Assembly (NCBI GenBank): GCA_021828185.1 | Contig: JAKASI010000002.1 | Location: 1-64,000 of the forward strand | Length of the DNA: 64,000 bases | From: an archaeon | Lineage (GTDB): Archaea; Thermoproteota; Nitrososphaeria; Nitrososphaerales; UBA183 | Direction of reading: 5' to 3' | Part shown: piece after piece, positions 1-9,095 of the stretch | Position numbering within the stretch: position 1 is the stretch's first letter | Layout of the letters: every line of letters begins with the position of its first letter | Notes under the pieces: model-generated | Told to the model about the DNA's origin: nothing | Seen by the model: only the letters and a program-made list of their open reading frames with translations | Database searches by the model: none | Translations under genes and position numbers: made by a program

Positions 1-2
1 AG

Positions 3-1475
3 TTGATGAAGCTCCTGCTCGTCCACCAGAAGATACCAAAGGTCGTGTTCTCGTTCAAGCCGAACGACGCATATCTTCAGCTCCCCTACAACGTGGTTGA
101 CATCTCCAGGCACACCCCCGACCCATTCCAGGATGCCGATGGGTTCCTGATGGCCTACGAGCTCGCATACCCTGTCAACGTGAGAGGCATCATGCTTTCA
201 GAGGCAGCGGCCTTGGTCAAGAGCCTCGCAGGGAGGAGCAGGAACTGGGACGAGCTCAAACGCAACCTGAAGAGCGCGAAGAGAGACGCGACTGACATCC
301 AGAAGGAGGCGTTCGCCCTGATCGAGGGGCAGACAGAGAGCCTAGCCGTCGGGGAAGGCACGTTCAAGATCGACTTGACCAAGGATATGGTCCTCGACTT
401 CTCGTCCCTTGATGAATCGGCCAAGACGTTCTACGCCGAGATAGCCCTTCGGCAGATATGGGAGTCCCTTGCGATGGGCCCGGTAGCTTTCGCTCAGTAC
501 GGCAAGACCAACGTGCGTTTCCTCATCGCGATAGACGAGCTGCACAGGCTGATGCAGGTGTACGGGGAGTTCGGCGTCAAGAGCGTGATCGACACCTTGC
601 TGCGCATGGTGAGACAGTTCGGGGGAGTATACGCGGCCACCCAGAACCACACAGACGTTCCCGACAGGCTCAGGAACCTCTTCGGGACGCAGTTCGTCTT
701 CAACACTTCGTCGGAGAACGACCTGGACGCGATACGCAAGGTGGAGCCGGGTTACGCTTGGGTGGCAAAGGAGCTGTGGCCGTACCACTTCATCGATGTG
801 ACATTCAGAGCCGGCAGGGAAGGAATATTCCCTGTCTTCGAGGCGGAGCCTGTCGAGCTACCAGAGCGCGAGGTTGTGTACTCCGAACCCGTCAGCCTCG
901 CTCCCTCGGAGCTGCACGAACGAGCTTCGGCTATGTCGTCATACGAGGAAGCCATCCGCGCTACCTTGGCAGGGGAGGACCGCGTGGCGTCGCCGACGAG
1001 CCTGGCCGACGAGTTCGCAGAGAACAACGGCGTGGAAACGAACGTGGCCAAGCTCCGTGTCTCGAAGGCCCTCCAGGGAATGCTCAACAACGACGAGCTC
1101 CAGCGCACCAAGGTGGAGATGCCCGAGGACGGCAGGGTCAACGTCCTGTACTTCCGCAGGAGCGCGAACGAGAACGAGAGCCCGCTCCACAGGTGGATGG
1201 TCAAGCGCATAATCGAAGGATGCAAGGATGTCATACATGTGGCCTCTTCAGGCGAGGCCCTTCCGGATGTCGAGACGACCAGCAGATACGTTGAGGCAGA
1301 GACAGGGCTCAAGCGGAGGACCGACGACCTCGAGGACCGGATCGCAAGGTTCGGCAAGGCAAAGCCCTTTGTCATAGTCGTACCGAACGGCGACATCAAA
1401 GAGACTTACCGGAAGCTGGAAAGCGGTAGAGTTACTGTCAAGACGCTCTACGAGTTCCTTCACGAAGAGCCATAG
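3..1475 (+). CDS. HerA/VirB4-like ATPase, C-terminal part, with nuclease-like tail
   Basis: This is the 3' portion of a gene that begins before the window, because no Walker A motif is present and the frame is open to the left edge. A hydrophobic Walker B strand ending in IDELHRL lies near residues 174-182. It is followed by the ATQNHTDVPD segment (about 212-221), the sensor-like motif typical of HerA/VirB4/TraG-family hexameric DNA-pumping ATPases. After a linker, residues 390-490 form a separate domain with a PD dipeptide (421-422), E431, E433 and K437, then a hydrophobic strand FVIVVPN, which resembles a PD-(D/E)XK restriction-endonuclease fold. The family ATPase role is well supported; nuclease activity is inference. 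The neighbours downstream are unrelated, so its partner genes probably lie upstream of the window. Confidence 0.72.
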   Translation: MMKLLLVHQKIPKVVFSFKPNDAYLQLPYNVVDISRHTPDPFQDADGFLMAYELAYPVNVRGIMLSEAAALVKSLAGRSRNWDELKRNLKSAKRDATDIQKEAFALIEGQTESLAVGEGTFKIDLTKDMVLDFSSLDESAKTFYAEIALRQIWESLAMGPVAFAQYGKTNVRFLIAIDELHRLMQVYGEFGVKSVIDTLLRMVRQFGGVYAATQNHTDVPDRLRNLFGTQFVFNTSSENDLDAIRKVEPGYAWVAKELWPYHFIDVTFRAGREGIFPVFEAEPVELPEREVVYSEPVSLAPSELHERASAMSSYEEAIRATLAGEDRVASPTSLADEFAENNGVETNVAKLRVSKALQGMLNNDELQRTKVEMPEDGRVNVLYFRRSANENESPLHRWMVKRIIEGCKDVIHVASSGEALPDVETTSRYVEAETGLKRRTDDLEDRIARFGKAKPFVIVVPNGDIKETYRKLESGRVTVKTLYEFLHEEP

Positions 1476-1497
1476 ATGGCTCGCCCACACCAGCCGA

Positions 1498-1748
1498 CCC
1501 CCTTCAGGCTCGGACTCCGCTCCGGGGCAAATTCACCCCCCGCGATGCCTTGCGGCACCGCTCGCTCTGCTCGCTTCGCTCCCCCCTCTCTGCCCCTCGC
1601 TCGCCCTTCGCCCTCACCCCGCCTCGAAGCGGGGCCCTCACTCGCTCCGCTCGCTCGGGGGGTGTCGGCTGGTGTGGGCTCGCCAGAGAGGGGGGAGAGA
1701 ATTGAGTTCTGATTGGAAAACGGAGGAGATTTTGGTATCGGTATCCCT
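1498..1748. repeat. Dispersed GC-rich structured repeat, copy 1
   Basis: About 250 bases here reappear at 21747-21997 in the same orientation, with most positions identical and a few short indels. The copy contains a small hairpin (CCCCGC, loop, GCGGGG; 1617-1634). It also has a perfect 14-base inverted pair, CTCCCCCCTCTCTG at 1579-1592 against CAGAGAGGGGGGAG at 1684-1697, which would enclose the hairpin. A further inverted pair, about 16 bases long, joins 1484-1499 to the segment around 1661-1678. Open frames run through it on both strands but drift between the two copies, so it is better read as non-coding or as a mobile/RNA-like element than as a gene. Confidence 0.75.
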
Positions 1749-2045
1749 GAAGGGAGGAACATACCCTCCCCATCTTCCTTTCTTCCTAGTGGCTGTTCAA
1801 AAGGACTGGCACTCAATGGTGAACTGATCGCGCCATGTCTCATTCGGTTGAAGCGACTTCCACCAACCCGCTACCTGAACTTTGAAGGGGCAAGGCCGGG
1901 TTTGTAGTCTCTGCCACGGCAGGTTTCGACTCGACTTCTCCCTTTGGACACGCGCACGCAACTTCGGCAAATTTCAGCGTCACGGGTGCTGATGGGGCCC
2001 AATCCTTGCAAATGCGCGCGTGTTGATGAGATGATTTCTCCTTCA
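1749..2045. other. Intergenic stretch without recognisable gene
   Basis: Between the structured repeat and the leftward glycosyltransferase gene I see only short frames with no recognisable protein content. No clear TATA box points into a neighbouring gene. Confidence 0.5.
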
Positions 2046-3728
2046 TCATGGTATGTTCAAAGTAGTGTTTGATGCAAGGCTGTAATCTGGTCTCGTCCTG
2101 TTCTGGAACAAATCATATGCAGTATTCTGATAGACCAATTGATAGTGCTCCAAGAGAATGGTGGAGTTCGCCTGCCAGTAATTCTGGAGAGCCTCTATCT
2201 CTGAGTTCGGCTGCCGGGTCCAGACAAGGTATGTTCCGTAGACCCAGGGAAACCTTTGTGACGTATTCCAGTACTGGCCAGAGCCCAACGCTATGAAGGA
2301 CTTCAAGTCCAGGTTGCTGAGCAACATTATCTCCGAGGAGGCCCCAGAAGGGGTATAGAGCACAACATGGCCGCCGCGCACTGTGCTCGCCAACTCGTTG
2401 GCAAGCTGGAGATCAGCCTGATCAACCGAGGTGCCGAGGGGATAGGGCGACGTACCGTTCATCGCTGTAGTCTTGCCAAACACCAAGGGCTGCTGGACGA
2501 ATGTGTAACCGAACGATGAGACCACCAAGGTAGCTACAACCACAGATAAAATCTTGAATCTCAACTCTTTCCGCCTCGCAAAGAACACGACCAGAGCGAC
2601 GGAGCAGAAGACCAGAAACGGATAGAGGAAAACCAGGAACCGCCCGTTGAAGAATCCTCCTTGATACGGGTAAATCTCGCCGGAGCCTTCAACCATGGCG
2701 GCAAAGGTTGCGAGGGCAGGGACGAGGAGAATCAAGAGTGTCAGAACGCTGAATGTCAGCCTCCCTGTCCTCCAACGCATTGCCAGATAGACGACCAGAC
2801 CTACGAGAGCCACGGCAAGCACCTGCATGCCGTACATCGAGCTCGCTACTTCGCCCATGATGCGCAGAGAATTCAAAGGCTGCAGAAAGAGATGTGCACT
2901 AAACGGCTTGGCCAGGGCCTGATTCTGTGCAGAGTATGGCGAATCCACGAACGCAAGTGGATTGCGGAAGATCGCATAGTTCCAGAGCGCCCACGCTATC
3001 GGCCCAAGCGAGCTGTAGGCTACTGCGACGACCAAGAGAGCTCTTGTCCTGGCCTTCCAGCCCTCTTTCCTTAGTAGCACTAATACGAGGAATAGGACGA
3101 AAACCAACGCGAACGGAAGAATCCACGCTTCGTACCGTGTGAGCGTTGCAAGTGAAACTGCGAGCGAGCATTTCAGGATGTTCCTGTACTGCTTCCACGT
3201 GTCGGTCGAGTAGTGCCACATCTGGAGATAATAGACCGCGAGAATGAAGAACATCATGAACGGGGCCTCTGTCATGGGTATGATGCCCATGTAGAGCACG
3301 GATGGGTTCAGGAGATAGAGTATCGATGCAAGGATGCCTGCCTTCGTGGAGTTGAACTGGAACTTCGCTATCCTGAAGAGCAGAACGTTGGTGACCGCCA
3401 TTGAGAGCGCGCTTACGATAGTCCCGGCAAGACCAGTATGGAAGAGATAGTCATTCCAGATGAATGGCAACATCATGGTGTGAGGCAGTGGCAGCCACAC
3501 AGTCCCGAGCTGGGCATAGCCAGGAGTGATCCAGTCGATCACCTTGCGCGATATGACCAGATGCGATATCGAGTCACCATAGTACAGAAGCGAGTACGGA
3601 TTCCTCGATAACAGGTAGAGTGCAGACACCAACGCGATGGCGATGCTGGCGGGGAGGATGACGAACTCGGGTTTCCTCGCAAGCCTGGTCGAGAGGTGCC
3701 TGAGCTGGCTAGCCTGGCTTGGCCCCAT
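2046..3728 (-). CDS. Multi-membrane glycosyltransferase of the PMT/ArnT (GT-C) type
   Basis: The 560-residue product is dominated by ten or more hydrophobic segments. Its early acidic motif GDSISHL (about residues 51-57) is followed by a GTVWLPLPH stretch, an arrangement typical of GT-C enzymes that take sugar from a lipid-phosphate donor at the membrane. A C-terminal soluble region of about 130 residues follows. The start was placed at the ATG at 3728 because a strong GGAGG-type ribosome-binding site lies just upstream. The longer frame starting at 3779 would overlap the upstream gene by 70 bases, while the chosen start overlaps it by 20. It is translated with the GT2 gene upstream, which suggests joint action on a cell-surface glycan or glycoprotein. 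Substrate unknown. Confidence 0.7.
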   Translation of the reverse strand: MGPSQASQLRHLSTRLARKPEFVILPASIAIALVSALYLLSRNPYSLLYYGDSISHLVISRKVIDWITPGYAQLGTVWLPLPHTMMLPFIWNDYLFHTGLAGTIVSALSMAVTNVLLFRIAKFQFNSTKAGILASILYLLNPSVLYMGIIPMTEAPFMMFFILAVYYLQMWHYSTDTWKQYRNILKCSLAVSLATLTRYEAWILPFALVFVLFLVLVLLRKEGWKARTRALLVVAVAYSSLGPIAWALWNYAIFRNPLAFVDSPYSAQNQALAKPFSAHLFLQPLNSLRIMGEVASSMYGMQVLAVALVGLVVYLAMRWRTGRLTFSVLTLLILLVPALATFAAMVEGSGEIYPYQGGFFNGRFLVFLYPFLVFCSVALVVFFARRKELRFKILSVVVATLVVSSFGYTFVQQPLVFGKTTAMNGTSPYPLGTSVDQADLQLANELASTVRGGHVVLYTPSGASSEIMLLSNLDLKSFIALGSGQYWNTSQRFPWVYGTYLVWTRQPNSEIEALQNYWQANSTILLEHYQLVYQNTAYDLFQNRTRPDYSLASNTTLNIP

Positions 3729-5112
3729 CCTCTCCCTCCTCCGCGACAGAGAAGCCATGCGGAGTCTTGTGCCAGACATTCGGTTTCACAAAGAGTTCGG
3801 CAATCGCGATTATCGAAGCCAGGGCGTGCAGCATCTGGTAGAGCGGCGTGAAGATTGCATACTTCACCTTCCTGAGCGAATTCTCGCTCCCTTCTCTGAA
3901 GAGGGCCTCTACCGAGATTGTCGAGGAATATAGGATTCCGAATATGAAGCCGCCCATCAGTATGTACAGTGCGAACGGGTTGTACTCGAACGCAGCTTGG
4001 ACCCAGCCCGCCACCGGCTGCAGCGGAAGGCCGAACCAGTTGGCCCAGTAAACGATGAAGAATGCCCAGCCCACCATAGAGACAGCGGAGATGACGGGGT
4101 AGAACAGCAACAAGAAGCCGTAGAAGGCGGATTTCAGCCCGACTCTCCTCACCAGGCTTACAGGGTGCCTGAAGTGCTTGGCGAGCGTGTAAAGGAATCC
4201 TTTGTTCCATCTGACCCTCTGCCGTATCCAATAATAGAGCTTCGGCGGTGCCTCTTCCCATGTGACCGTGTTGATCGGTACGGTCAGGTAGCCCCTTTCT
4301 GCAAGGCGTATTCCCAGATCGGCGTCCTCGGTGACGTTGTAAGCGTCCCACCCCTGAAGTTCTCTCAGAACCTCTGACCTGAAGAAGTTGCTCGTGCCTC
4401 CCAACGGTATCATTGCCTTCATCGCCTTGAGTTCTGGGAGCATGGTAAGGAAGTGCTGGGTATACTCAACGGAGAAGAATTTCGTCAACAGCGACTGGTC
4501 CGGGTTGTAGTATGAGAGGCGTGCTTGTACGCACGCAACGTCCGGATGTTCAATCATGTACGCCGCGACCTTTCTCAGTTGACTTGAGTCAGGTCTGTCC
4601 TCGGCATCATAGATTGTTATTATCTCGCCCTTCGCGTTCGCGAGCCCCATGTTCAGGGCGTTTGGTTTCGTCCTCACCCCCCTGTAGATGTAATCTATCT
4701 CGATGACCGGGCCTTTATGGACCGTTATCCTTCTCGGTATCCCATACCTGTCATACTCGATACCGCCGACTCCAATCTTGGCGGGGAGGTCCAGTATCGC
4801 GTCAATCGTTTCCCTGTCGTCATGCTCGACCAAGAAACGAACGTCCAGCCTCTCCTTCGGGTAATTGCTGCTCAGTATGCTCCCTATAAGGAAGGGCAGC
4901 GTCTTCTTCTCCCTGAAGAGGGGGAGGAGTATAGATATTACAGGCAGTTTCGAGTCAGGTATAGCCTGTGCTTTTACATCGGAGACCTCCGCAATCTGCG
5001 CGTCCCTGCGGAGGATCCTCATCGCAACGTACAGCAGGCCGACGTCGTTGAACGAGAACAGGCCTGTGGCGAGTGCAACATAGACGAGGATCGCAGCTGC
5101 TGGGTCGCTCAT
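3709..5112 (-). CDS. Membrane-anchored family 2 glycosyltransferase
   Basis: A 467-residue processive-type GT2 enzyme. An N-terminal membrane segment (about 8-30) precedes the catalytic domain, which shows the nucleotide-sugar motif DAED (169-172), the acceptor-side GGTSNFF, the catalytic-base motif TED (261-263) and a QxxRW motif in RQRVRW (297-302). Three or four C-terminal membrane helices follow (about 325-430). This layout matches cellulose-synthase/hyaluronan-like enzymes that extend a polysaccharide and pass it across the membrane. It is followed with overlap by a GT-C glycosyltransferase gene and preceded by two regulator-like genes in the same direction, so a surface polysaccharide or glycosylation operon is likely. 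The sugar is unknown. Confidence 0.8.
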   Translation of the reverse strand: MSDPAAAILVYVALATGLFSFNDVGLLYVAMRILRRDAQIAEVSDVKAQAIPDSKLPVISILLPLFREKKTLPFLIGSILSSNYPKERLDVRFLVEHDDRETIDAILDLPAKIGVGGIEYDRYGIPRRITVHKGPVIEIDYIYRGVRTKPNALNMGLANAKGEIITIYDAEDRPDSSQLRKVAAYMIEHPDVACVQARLSYYNPDQSLLTKFFSVEYTQHFLTMLPELKAMKAMIPLGGTSNFFRSEVLRELQGWDAYNVTEDADLGIRLAERGYLTVPINTVTWEEAPPKLYYWIRQRVRWNKGFLYTLAKHFRHPVSLVRRVGLKSAFYGFLLLFYPVISAVSMVGWAFFIVYWANWFGLPLQPVAGWVQAAFEYNPFALYILMGGFIFGILYSSTISVEALFREGSENSLRKVKYAIFTPLYQMLHALASIIAIAELFVKPNVWHKTPHGFSVAEEGEDGAKPG

Positions 5113-5123
5113 TGTGCAGCAAG

Positions 5124-6176
5124 CTACGTTGCGATGGCCTGAAACGACTTCTCTAAGCTGGGAATCAGCGCATCCAACCTCTCCGACACCTCGTCGTTCG
5201 TAGACGCCTCTATCACGTGGGTGCCGAACTGTTTGGCCATCCCCTTGGCCTGGTTAGTCAAGCCAGGCATCGCGGTCAGTACGGCTGCATCAGGCTTCGA
5301 GTCGTAGGCCTTTGCGAAGAGCTTGATGACAGGTGACTCGTTGACTATGACGTTCGAAAAAGCGGTGTCAATCGCTATTGTCTTGCCGCCTTTCCTGCAG
5401 ACCATCGTGTACTTGTGCTGCACCCCACTTCGTCCCTCTAGGACTCCCGGGCGTTCTGCCTCCCACCCCAGGGTCCTCAGGTGGTTGATGATGGGCTTCA
5501 CGAGCACGAGCGAGCTATCCCTTGCCTGCTCACCGAGCGTGTATGAGAATACCTTGACGAGCGAGACATCCGCTCCGTCGAAAGTCCTATTGCAGTCCCT
5601 GCACTTCAGTGCTATCAGCGGATCACGGGCCCTCTTCCCGCAACCATTGCAGTAAAACCAGCTGCCCTTCAATCTGATGTCAGGCCTGTCCGTTCTTGAT
5701 GTCTTGCCGCATCTCGGACATACTATCGCAGCCCCCTCCCACCTGAAACTGGTCTCGACGTCGACATAGCCGCAGACTGTGTGCTCGATGACCATGCGTT
5801 TCTCAACGTTGCTTGACCTGCAAGATGGGCACAGGAAGTTCAGTGCGAGGTTTGGAGAACCGCATTTCTCGCATACGGGGACATAGGTGCTTTCCTGCGT
5901 GTTAAGGATTCCCACGGATGCCAGCTTCTCAAGCAAGGGAGGTATCTCAGCGGGCTGGAGGTCTGCGACTCTCTCGACCTCCGGATATCTGCATACGTGC
6001 GCTGCGTCGAAGACCGGCTTTAGCTCGCTGACTTCGCCTTCCACCAGAAGGCTGAGGACATCCTGTACGGCAGGGATGTTGTAGAGTTCAAGCACCTCCT
6101 GGCTTGTTTCAGCAGCTTCTCGGGTTGCCGGTGAATTTCTTCCTTTCACGTTCATTCTTGAATTCACCGCACTCAA
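5124..6176 (-). CDS. Zinc-ribbon protein with TackOD1-like domain and nuclease-like tail
   Basis: The 350-residue protein has three parts. Residues 20-95 look like a winged-helix region. Residues 100-205 are rich in paired cysteines (CEKCG, CPSC, an EHxxCG step, CPRCG, CNGCG, CRDC), a pattern matching the thaumarchaeal output domain TackOD1 as I remember it. The last 120 residues (after about 215) contain KGGKTIAIDTAF and alternating strands resembling a restriction-endonuclease-like or Rossmann-like sensor domain. The start overlaps the upstream ACT/V4R gene by four bases, so the two are probably co-translated. TackOD1 proteins are associated with archaeal signal transduction; what this one senses or cuts is unknown. 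Confidence 0.6.
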   Translation of the reverse strand: MSAVNSRMNVKGRNSPATREAAETSQEVLELYNIPAVQDVLSLLVEGEVSELKPVFDAAHVCRYPEVERVADLQPAEIPPLLEKLASVGILNTQESTYVPVCEKCGSPNLALNFLCPSCRSSNVEKRMVIEHTVCGYVDVETSFRWEGAAIVCPRCGKTSRTDRPDIRLKGSWFYCNGCGKRARDPLIALKCRDCNRTFDGADVSLVKVFSYTLGEQARDSSLVLVKPIINHLRTLGWEAERPGVLEGRSGVQHKYTMVCRKGGKTIAIDTAFSNVIVNESPVIKLFAKAYDSKPDAAVLTAMPGLTNQAKGMAKQFGTHVIEASTNDEVSERLDALIPSLEKSFQAIAT

Positions 6177-6928
6177 CCTTCAGCCACCAACAGGAAGAGC
6201 AAGCTGTTCTCATCGGACCATCTGGGACCGCGGACAACGTACTTGCGAGAGTTGATTTTCCCAAACGCCCCTGCGATGACGCCTGTCAGGAAGTCGTCGG
6301 TAACGATGCTGTCCTTTCTAGCCACGGCTGGGTTGTCGATGGTGATCTCGATTGCGCTGCCTTCTCCTTTTTCCCCGAGCAAGCCAAGGCCCGAAGCGCG
6401 GAAGAACATCCTGAAGTTTTCGACGAGAGTACTCTTATCCATTCCTTGGAATCTCTTCCCTATGTTCTCGACCACAGATTCGCCCGCAGCCAACCCCTCT
6501 TGGAAAAGTATGGAGTCCGCGGCCGTTCCGAGCGACGTCTTCAGGGAATTAATCAGCTTCAACCACTCGTTGGCGCCCACAGCGAATATTCTGTAATGCC
6601 CTCCGCTGGTCAGCGGGAACATCATCGCTTCGAAGAAGATGGAGTTCCTTGACTCTGCCTTGGCCTCAATTACGAACTCCTTCCTCCTCAGTTCGTCGAG
6701 CAGCTCGTTCATCGGTGTCTTCGAGTCCGCCATCTCCACATACAAGATCATGTACCCCTGACCCTCATCCTTCGATACCTGGACATGAGCTTGCAGGATA
6801 TCTACCGACCTCCCCCCCAGCAGGCTGGAGATTTCGCCAAGAACCCCCGGCCTTGATTTTGCAACGATGTATATTTCGTACACATCACGACCTGACGGCG
6901 CGGCGATTCCAGCGGATCTCGCAATCAT
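6173..6928 (-). CDS. ACT-domain regulator with V4R-like C-terminal domain
   Basis: Residues 15-90 form an ACT-type ligand-binding module (EIYIVAKSRPGVLGEISSLL near the start). The second half includes ILFQEGLAAGESVVENIGKR, which resembles the opening of a V4R small-molecule-binding domain, although the usual cysteine cluster of V4R is absent. No DNA-binding helix-turn-helix is visible, so it probably passes a metabolite signal to a partner, plausibly the zinc-ribbon protein with which it overlaps by four bases. It heads a four-gene leftward operon ending in two glycosyltransferases. The ACT assignment is fairly safe; the V4R assignment is tentative. Confidence 0.6.
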   Translation of the reverse strand: MIARSAGIAAPSGRDVYEIYIVAKSRPGVLGEISSLLGGRSVDILQAHVQVSKDEGQGYMILYVEMADSKTPMNELLDELRRKEFVIEAKAESRNSIFFEAMMFPLTSGGHYRIFAVGANEWLKLINSLKTSLGTAADSILFQEGLAAGESVVENIGKRFQGMDKSTLVENFRMFFRASGLGLLGEKGEGSAIEITIDNPAVARKDSIVTDDFLTGVIAGAFGKINSRKYVVRGPRWSDENSLLFLLVAEG

Positions 6929-7338
6929 CTATCGAAACCTCATTGGTAGGTATCATGTGTGCAGCGTCGAGGAACTAACAAGACTCCCAACAGTAAACCC
7001 ATGGTAAAACCAATGTGAGCCAGCGACCAAATCAAGCCATGTCTCGCCAAAGTCATCCTTTTGCATCTTCTCACTTCATAGCGATCTGGAACACCTGGCG
7101 GGCGTGGTCTTCGCAAATTCCGTTTATAACAACGCCCGAACACTGCGAAAGCGCCTCGAATTTGCACTTGGTCCAACGTGATTCGTGGTTATTTCCTGCT
7201 TCTCTTGGATTTGCTGACTTCAACGCGTGCGGGGGGGGGGTATGACATATTATACTCTGCTGTGAAACCACATAATGAATATCGAGAATTAGTTATGCGT
7301 CTTCTGTCGAGGCTCGTCAAGACGAGTCGCCGGCATTT
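6929..7338. other. Intergenic region upstream of integrase remnant
   Basis: No convincing gene was found. Short frames on both strands lack recognisable domains. A long G run occurs near 7230-7241. The end of the stretch leads into the tRNA-like attachment sequence. Confidence 0.45.
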
Positions 7339-7379
7339 AGGATTCGCTTAATTGTTTAATCAAATCCCTCCGGGCCCGC
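7339..7379 (+). other. tRNA-3'-end-like attachment site, left copy
   Basis: The 18 bases at 7362-7379 (AAATCCCTCCGGGCCCGC) look like the 3' half of a T-arm plus acceptor stem, as in archaeal tRNA-Arg genes, but the 5' half of the T-stem and the rest of a tRNA are missing. An ungapped comparison with 24281-24321 gives 34 identical bases of 41. The sequence overlaps the first codons of the integrase remnant, the arrangement expected for an SSV-type integrase whose attP lies inside its own gene. Confidence 0.55.
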
Positions 7380-8040
7380 TCGAGTTTCCGTACGGAACCA
7401 CTTCCCGCGTTGAATATACTGCATCGCTTCTTGGACGATTTGCAATCTTCAGGAGGGGTCAAGGTCCGAGGAAGCTCGAGCTGGCACACTCCCCCTACCG
7501 CCGCATGCTGGAGGAGGACGACAACTTCCGGAGGTGGGTGGAGTCGCTCGAGAGGGGGTCGGTGCTGACCGCCTCGGTCTACTTCAGGAGGATGGGGCGT
7601 TTGTGCGCGTCGATGAAGGTCACGCCGGCCGTTATAGCGGCGATGCCGGTGAAGGAGGGGGGGCGTTCATCCACGACCTGATCTCGTTCCTGGAGGGCTC
7701 CGGGAACGTGGGATCTACCATAGAGGGATGCGTCAAAGCCGTTCGGAATTGGATGACCTGGAACGACCTGCAGATACCGGGGAGGATCAAAGTGTTCGGT
7801 TCATCGGAGAACCCGACAGTGGAGGACGAGGTGACTCCCACGACGGGTTACGCGTATAAGGCGTTGAAGGAATGCCCTCGTTCGGTGTTGCTGCGTGCAG
7901 CCGATCTGCGAGTGGTGTGGCCAGCCGGCCGTCAGGCTGGACCCGACGCTCTGCGCCGAGCGCTACTACAAGTTCTGGTCGAGGTCCAAAGCGCCGCAAT
8001 CTCAAAGGGTCAACGGGACGGTCTACTCCGAATGAACTGA
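7352..8040 (+). pseudogene. Tyrosine integrase N-terminal fragment (SSV-type int remnant), frameshifted
   Basis: The first frame (7352 to about 7660) encodes a core-binding-domain sequence typical of archaeal integrases (DNFRRWVESLERGS, then TASVYFRRMGRLC). It then breaks at a G run near 7655-7668. The continuation in another frame (FIHDLISFLEG, TIEGCVKAVRNWM, then GRIKV) is the expected next part of the same domain. Beyond about 7840 similarity fades and no catalytic R-HxxR-Y set can be traced, so the gene is truncated as well as frameshifted. Its beginning lies inside the tRNA-like attachment sequence. It probably marks an old integration event rather than an active recombinase. Confidence 0.7.
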
Positions 8041-8160
8041 CAAGCGTGACTGTTCAGGTCCCGCCAGCAGCGCGGGGAGTTCGTAGCCCACGCCCTGTCA
8101 TGCGGTCGAGCGCGTAAAAGCCCCCCTGCTCCGGTTGGAGCGGCATAGAGGCGGTCGGGG

Positions 8161-8361
8161 GTGCAAAAAAGAGAGAAGGAGGGTGCGAGTGTTCCATGGG
8201 GGGTCGAACAGGAGATCAGGAGAGCAAGGAAAATCCCTGGCCTGATTTACGATGCCGGTGATTGGGGCAAGGAACCGTTGATCAGGGTCTTCGGCAGAGA
8301 CGCAATCGATGTGGCGCAGAAAATATCAACAATAGCTACGACCATCGGCAAGGGAAGATAA
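8161..8361 (+). CDS. Small hypothetical protein
   Basis: A 66-residue frame with a GTG start. The sequence has a plausible mix of charged and hydrophobic residues (for example DAGDWGKEPLIRVFGRD) but no recognised domain. It stands alone between the integrase remnant and pdxT, and could be a small accessory gene left from the same element or a chance frame. Confidence 0.3.
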   Translation: MQKREKEGASVPWGVEQEIRRARKIPGLIYDAGDWGKEPLIRVFGRDAIDVAQKISTIATTIGKGR

Positions 8362-8453
8362 GACGCACGTCGGTCGCCTACCGCTCAACGGCCGGATTAT
8401 TGCAGCGACCCTTCTAGCATGAACGCGCTTGGGCATCAACCGCCCCCAACGAC

Positions 8454-9095
8454 TTATCCAACGCTTTTTTGATGACTGCGGGCTTCTCGGTAGGATGCGG
8501 CGAGGCCGATTAGATATTCGTGGACCAGCGTGCTTCCGCTCAACTCGGGATGGAACGACGTCGCTATCGCATTGCGCTGCTGGACCGCTACGATGTTACC
8601 TTCAAATCTTGCTAGCTCCGTCACTCCTTCACCTGTCGATTTTATGACCGGCGCTCTGATGAAGACGCCGCTGAAGTCCTCCCCGCCAGGAATGGTGAGA
8701 TTCAACCTTGCTTCGAAGGATTCTCTCTGCCTTCCGAACGCGTTTCTCTCCACGGTGACGTCCAGGGTTCCGATCAGCGGTTGGTTTGTTTCGTTCACGA
8801 CCCTGTCATATGCCTTCTTTGCGAGCATTATCATTCCTGCACAGGTGCCAAGTACTGGTAGACCCCCGGTTATTCTATCGCGCAGCGCAGGCACAATCCC
8901 CTTTATCGATGAGAGGCCGCCCATCACAGTGCTTTCACCCCCTGGTATTATCAGCGCGTCAATCTTCTTCATGCTGTCCGTGTCCTTGACCAGCACCGCT
9001 TCGGCAGAATTTGTATGGGCGTTCTCCACGGCCTTGATGTGCTCCTCAAGATCGCCTTGAAGACCTAGAACCCCGACTGTCAGCTTCTCAGACAT
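8454..9095 (-). CDS. pdxT: Pyridoxal 5'-phosphate synthase glutaminase subunit
   Basis: A 213-residue class I glutaminase that hydrolyses glutamine and channels ammonia to PdxS for cytosolic PLP synthesis. The early [10 protein letters not shown] motif, the PGGEST turn, the nucleophile elbow GTCAG with the catalytic cysteine, and the SFHPE histidine-glutamate pair near the C terminus are all present, so the triad appears intact. Length matches the family. Its start overlaps the end of pdxS by eight bases, which implies co-translation of the two subunits. Confidence 0.96.
   Translation of the reverse strand: MSEKLTVGVLGLQGDLEEHIKAVENAHTNSAEAVLVKDTDSMKKIDALIIPGGESTVMGGLSSIKGIVPALRDRITGGLPVLGTCAGMIMLAKKAYDRVVNETNQPLIGTLDVTVERNAFGRQRESFEARLNLTIPGGEDFSGVFIRAPVIKSTGEGVTELARFEGNIVAVQQRNAIATSFHPELSGSTLVHEYLIGLAASYREARSHQKSVG

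Noticed and set aside
1476..1843. Open frames in both directions through the structured repeat
   Set aside because: The frames are not conserved between the two repeat copies and are made of low-complexity Ser/Pro/Arg/Gly.
7362..7379. Intact tRNA gene
   Set aside because: Only the 3' half of the T-arm and the acceptor strand are present; no D-arm, anticodon arm or 5' acceptor strand precedes it.
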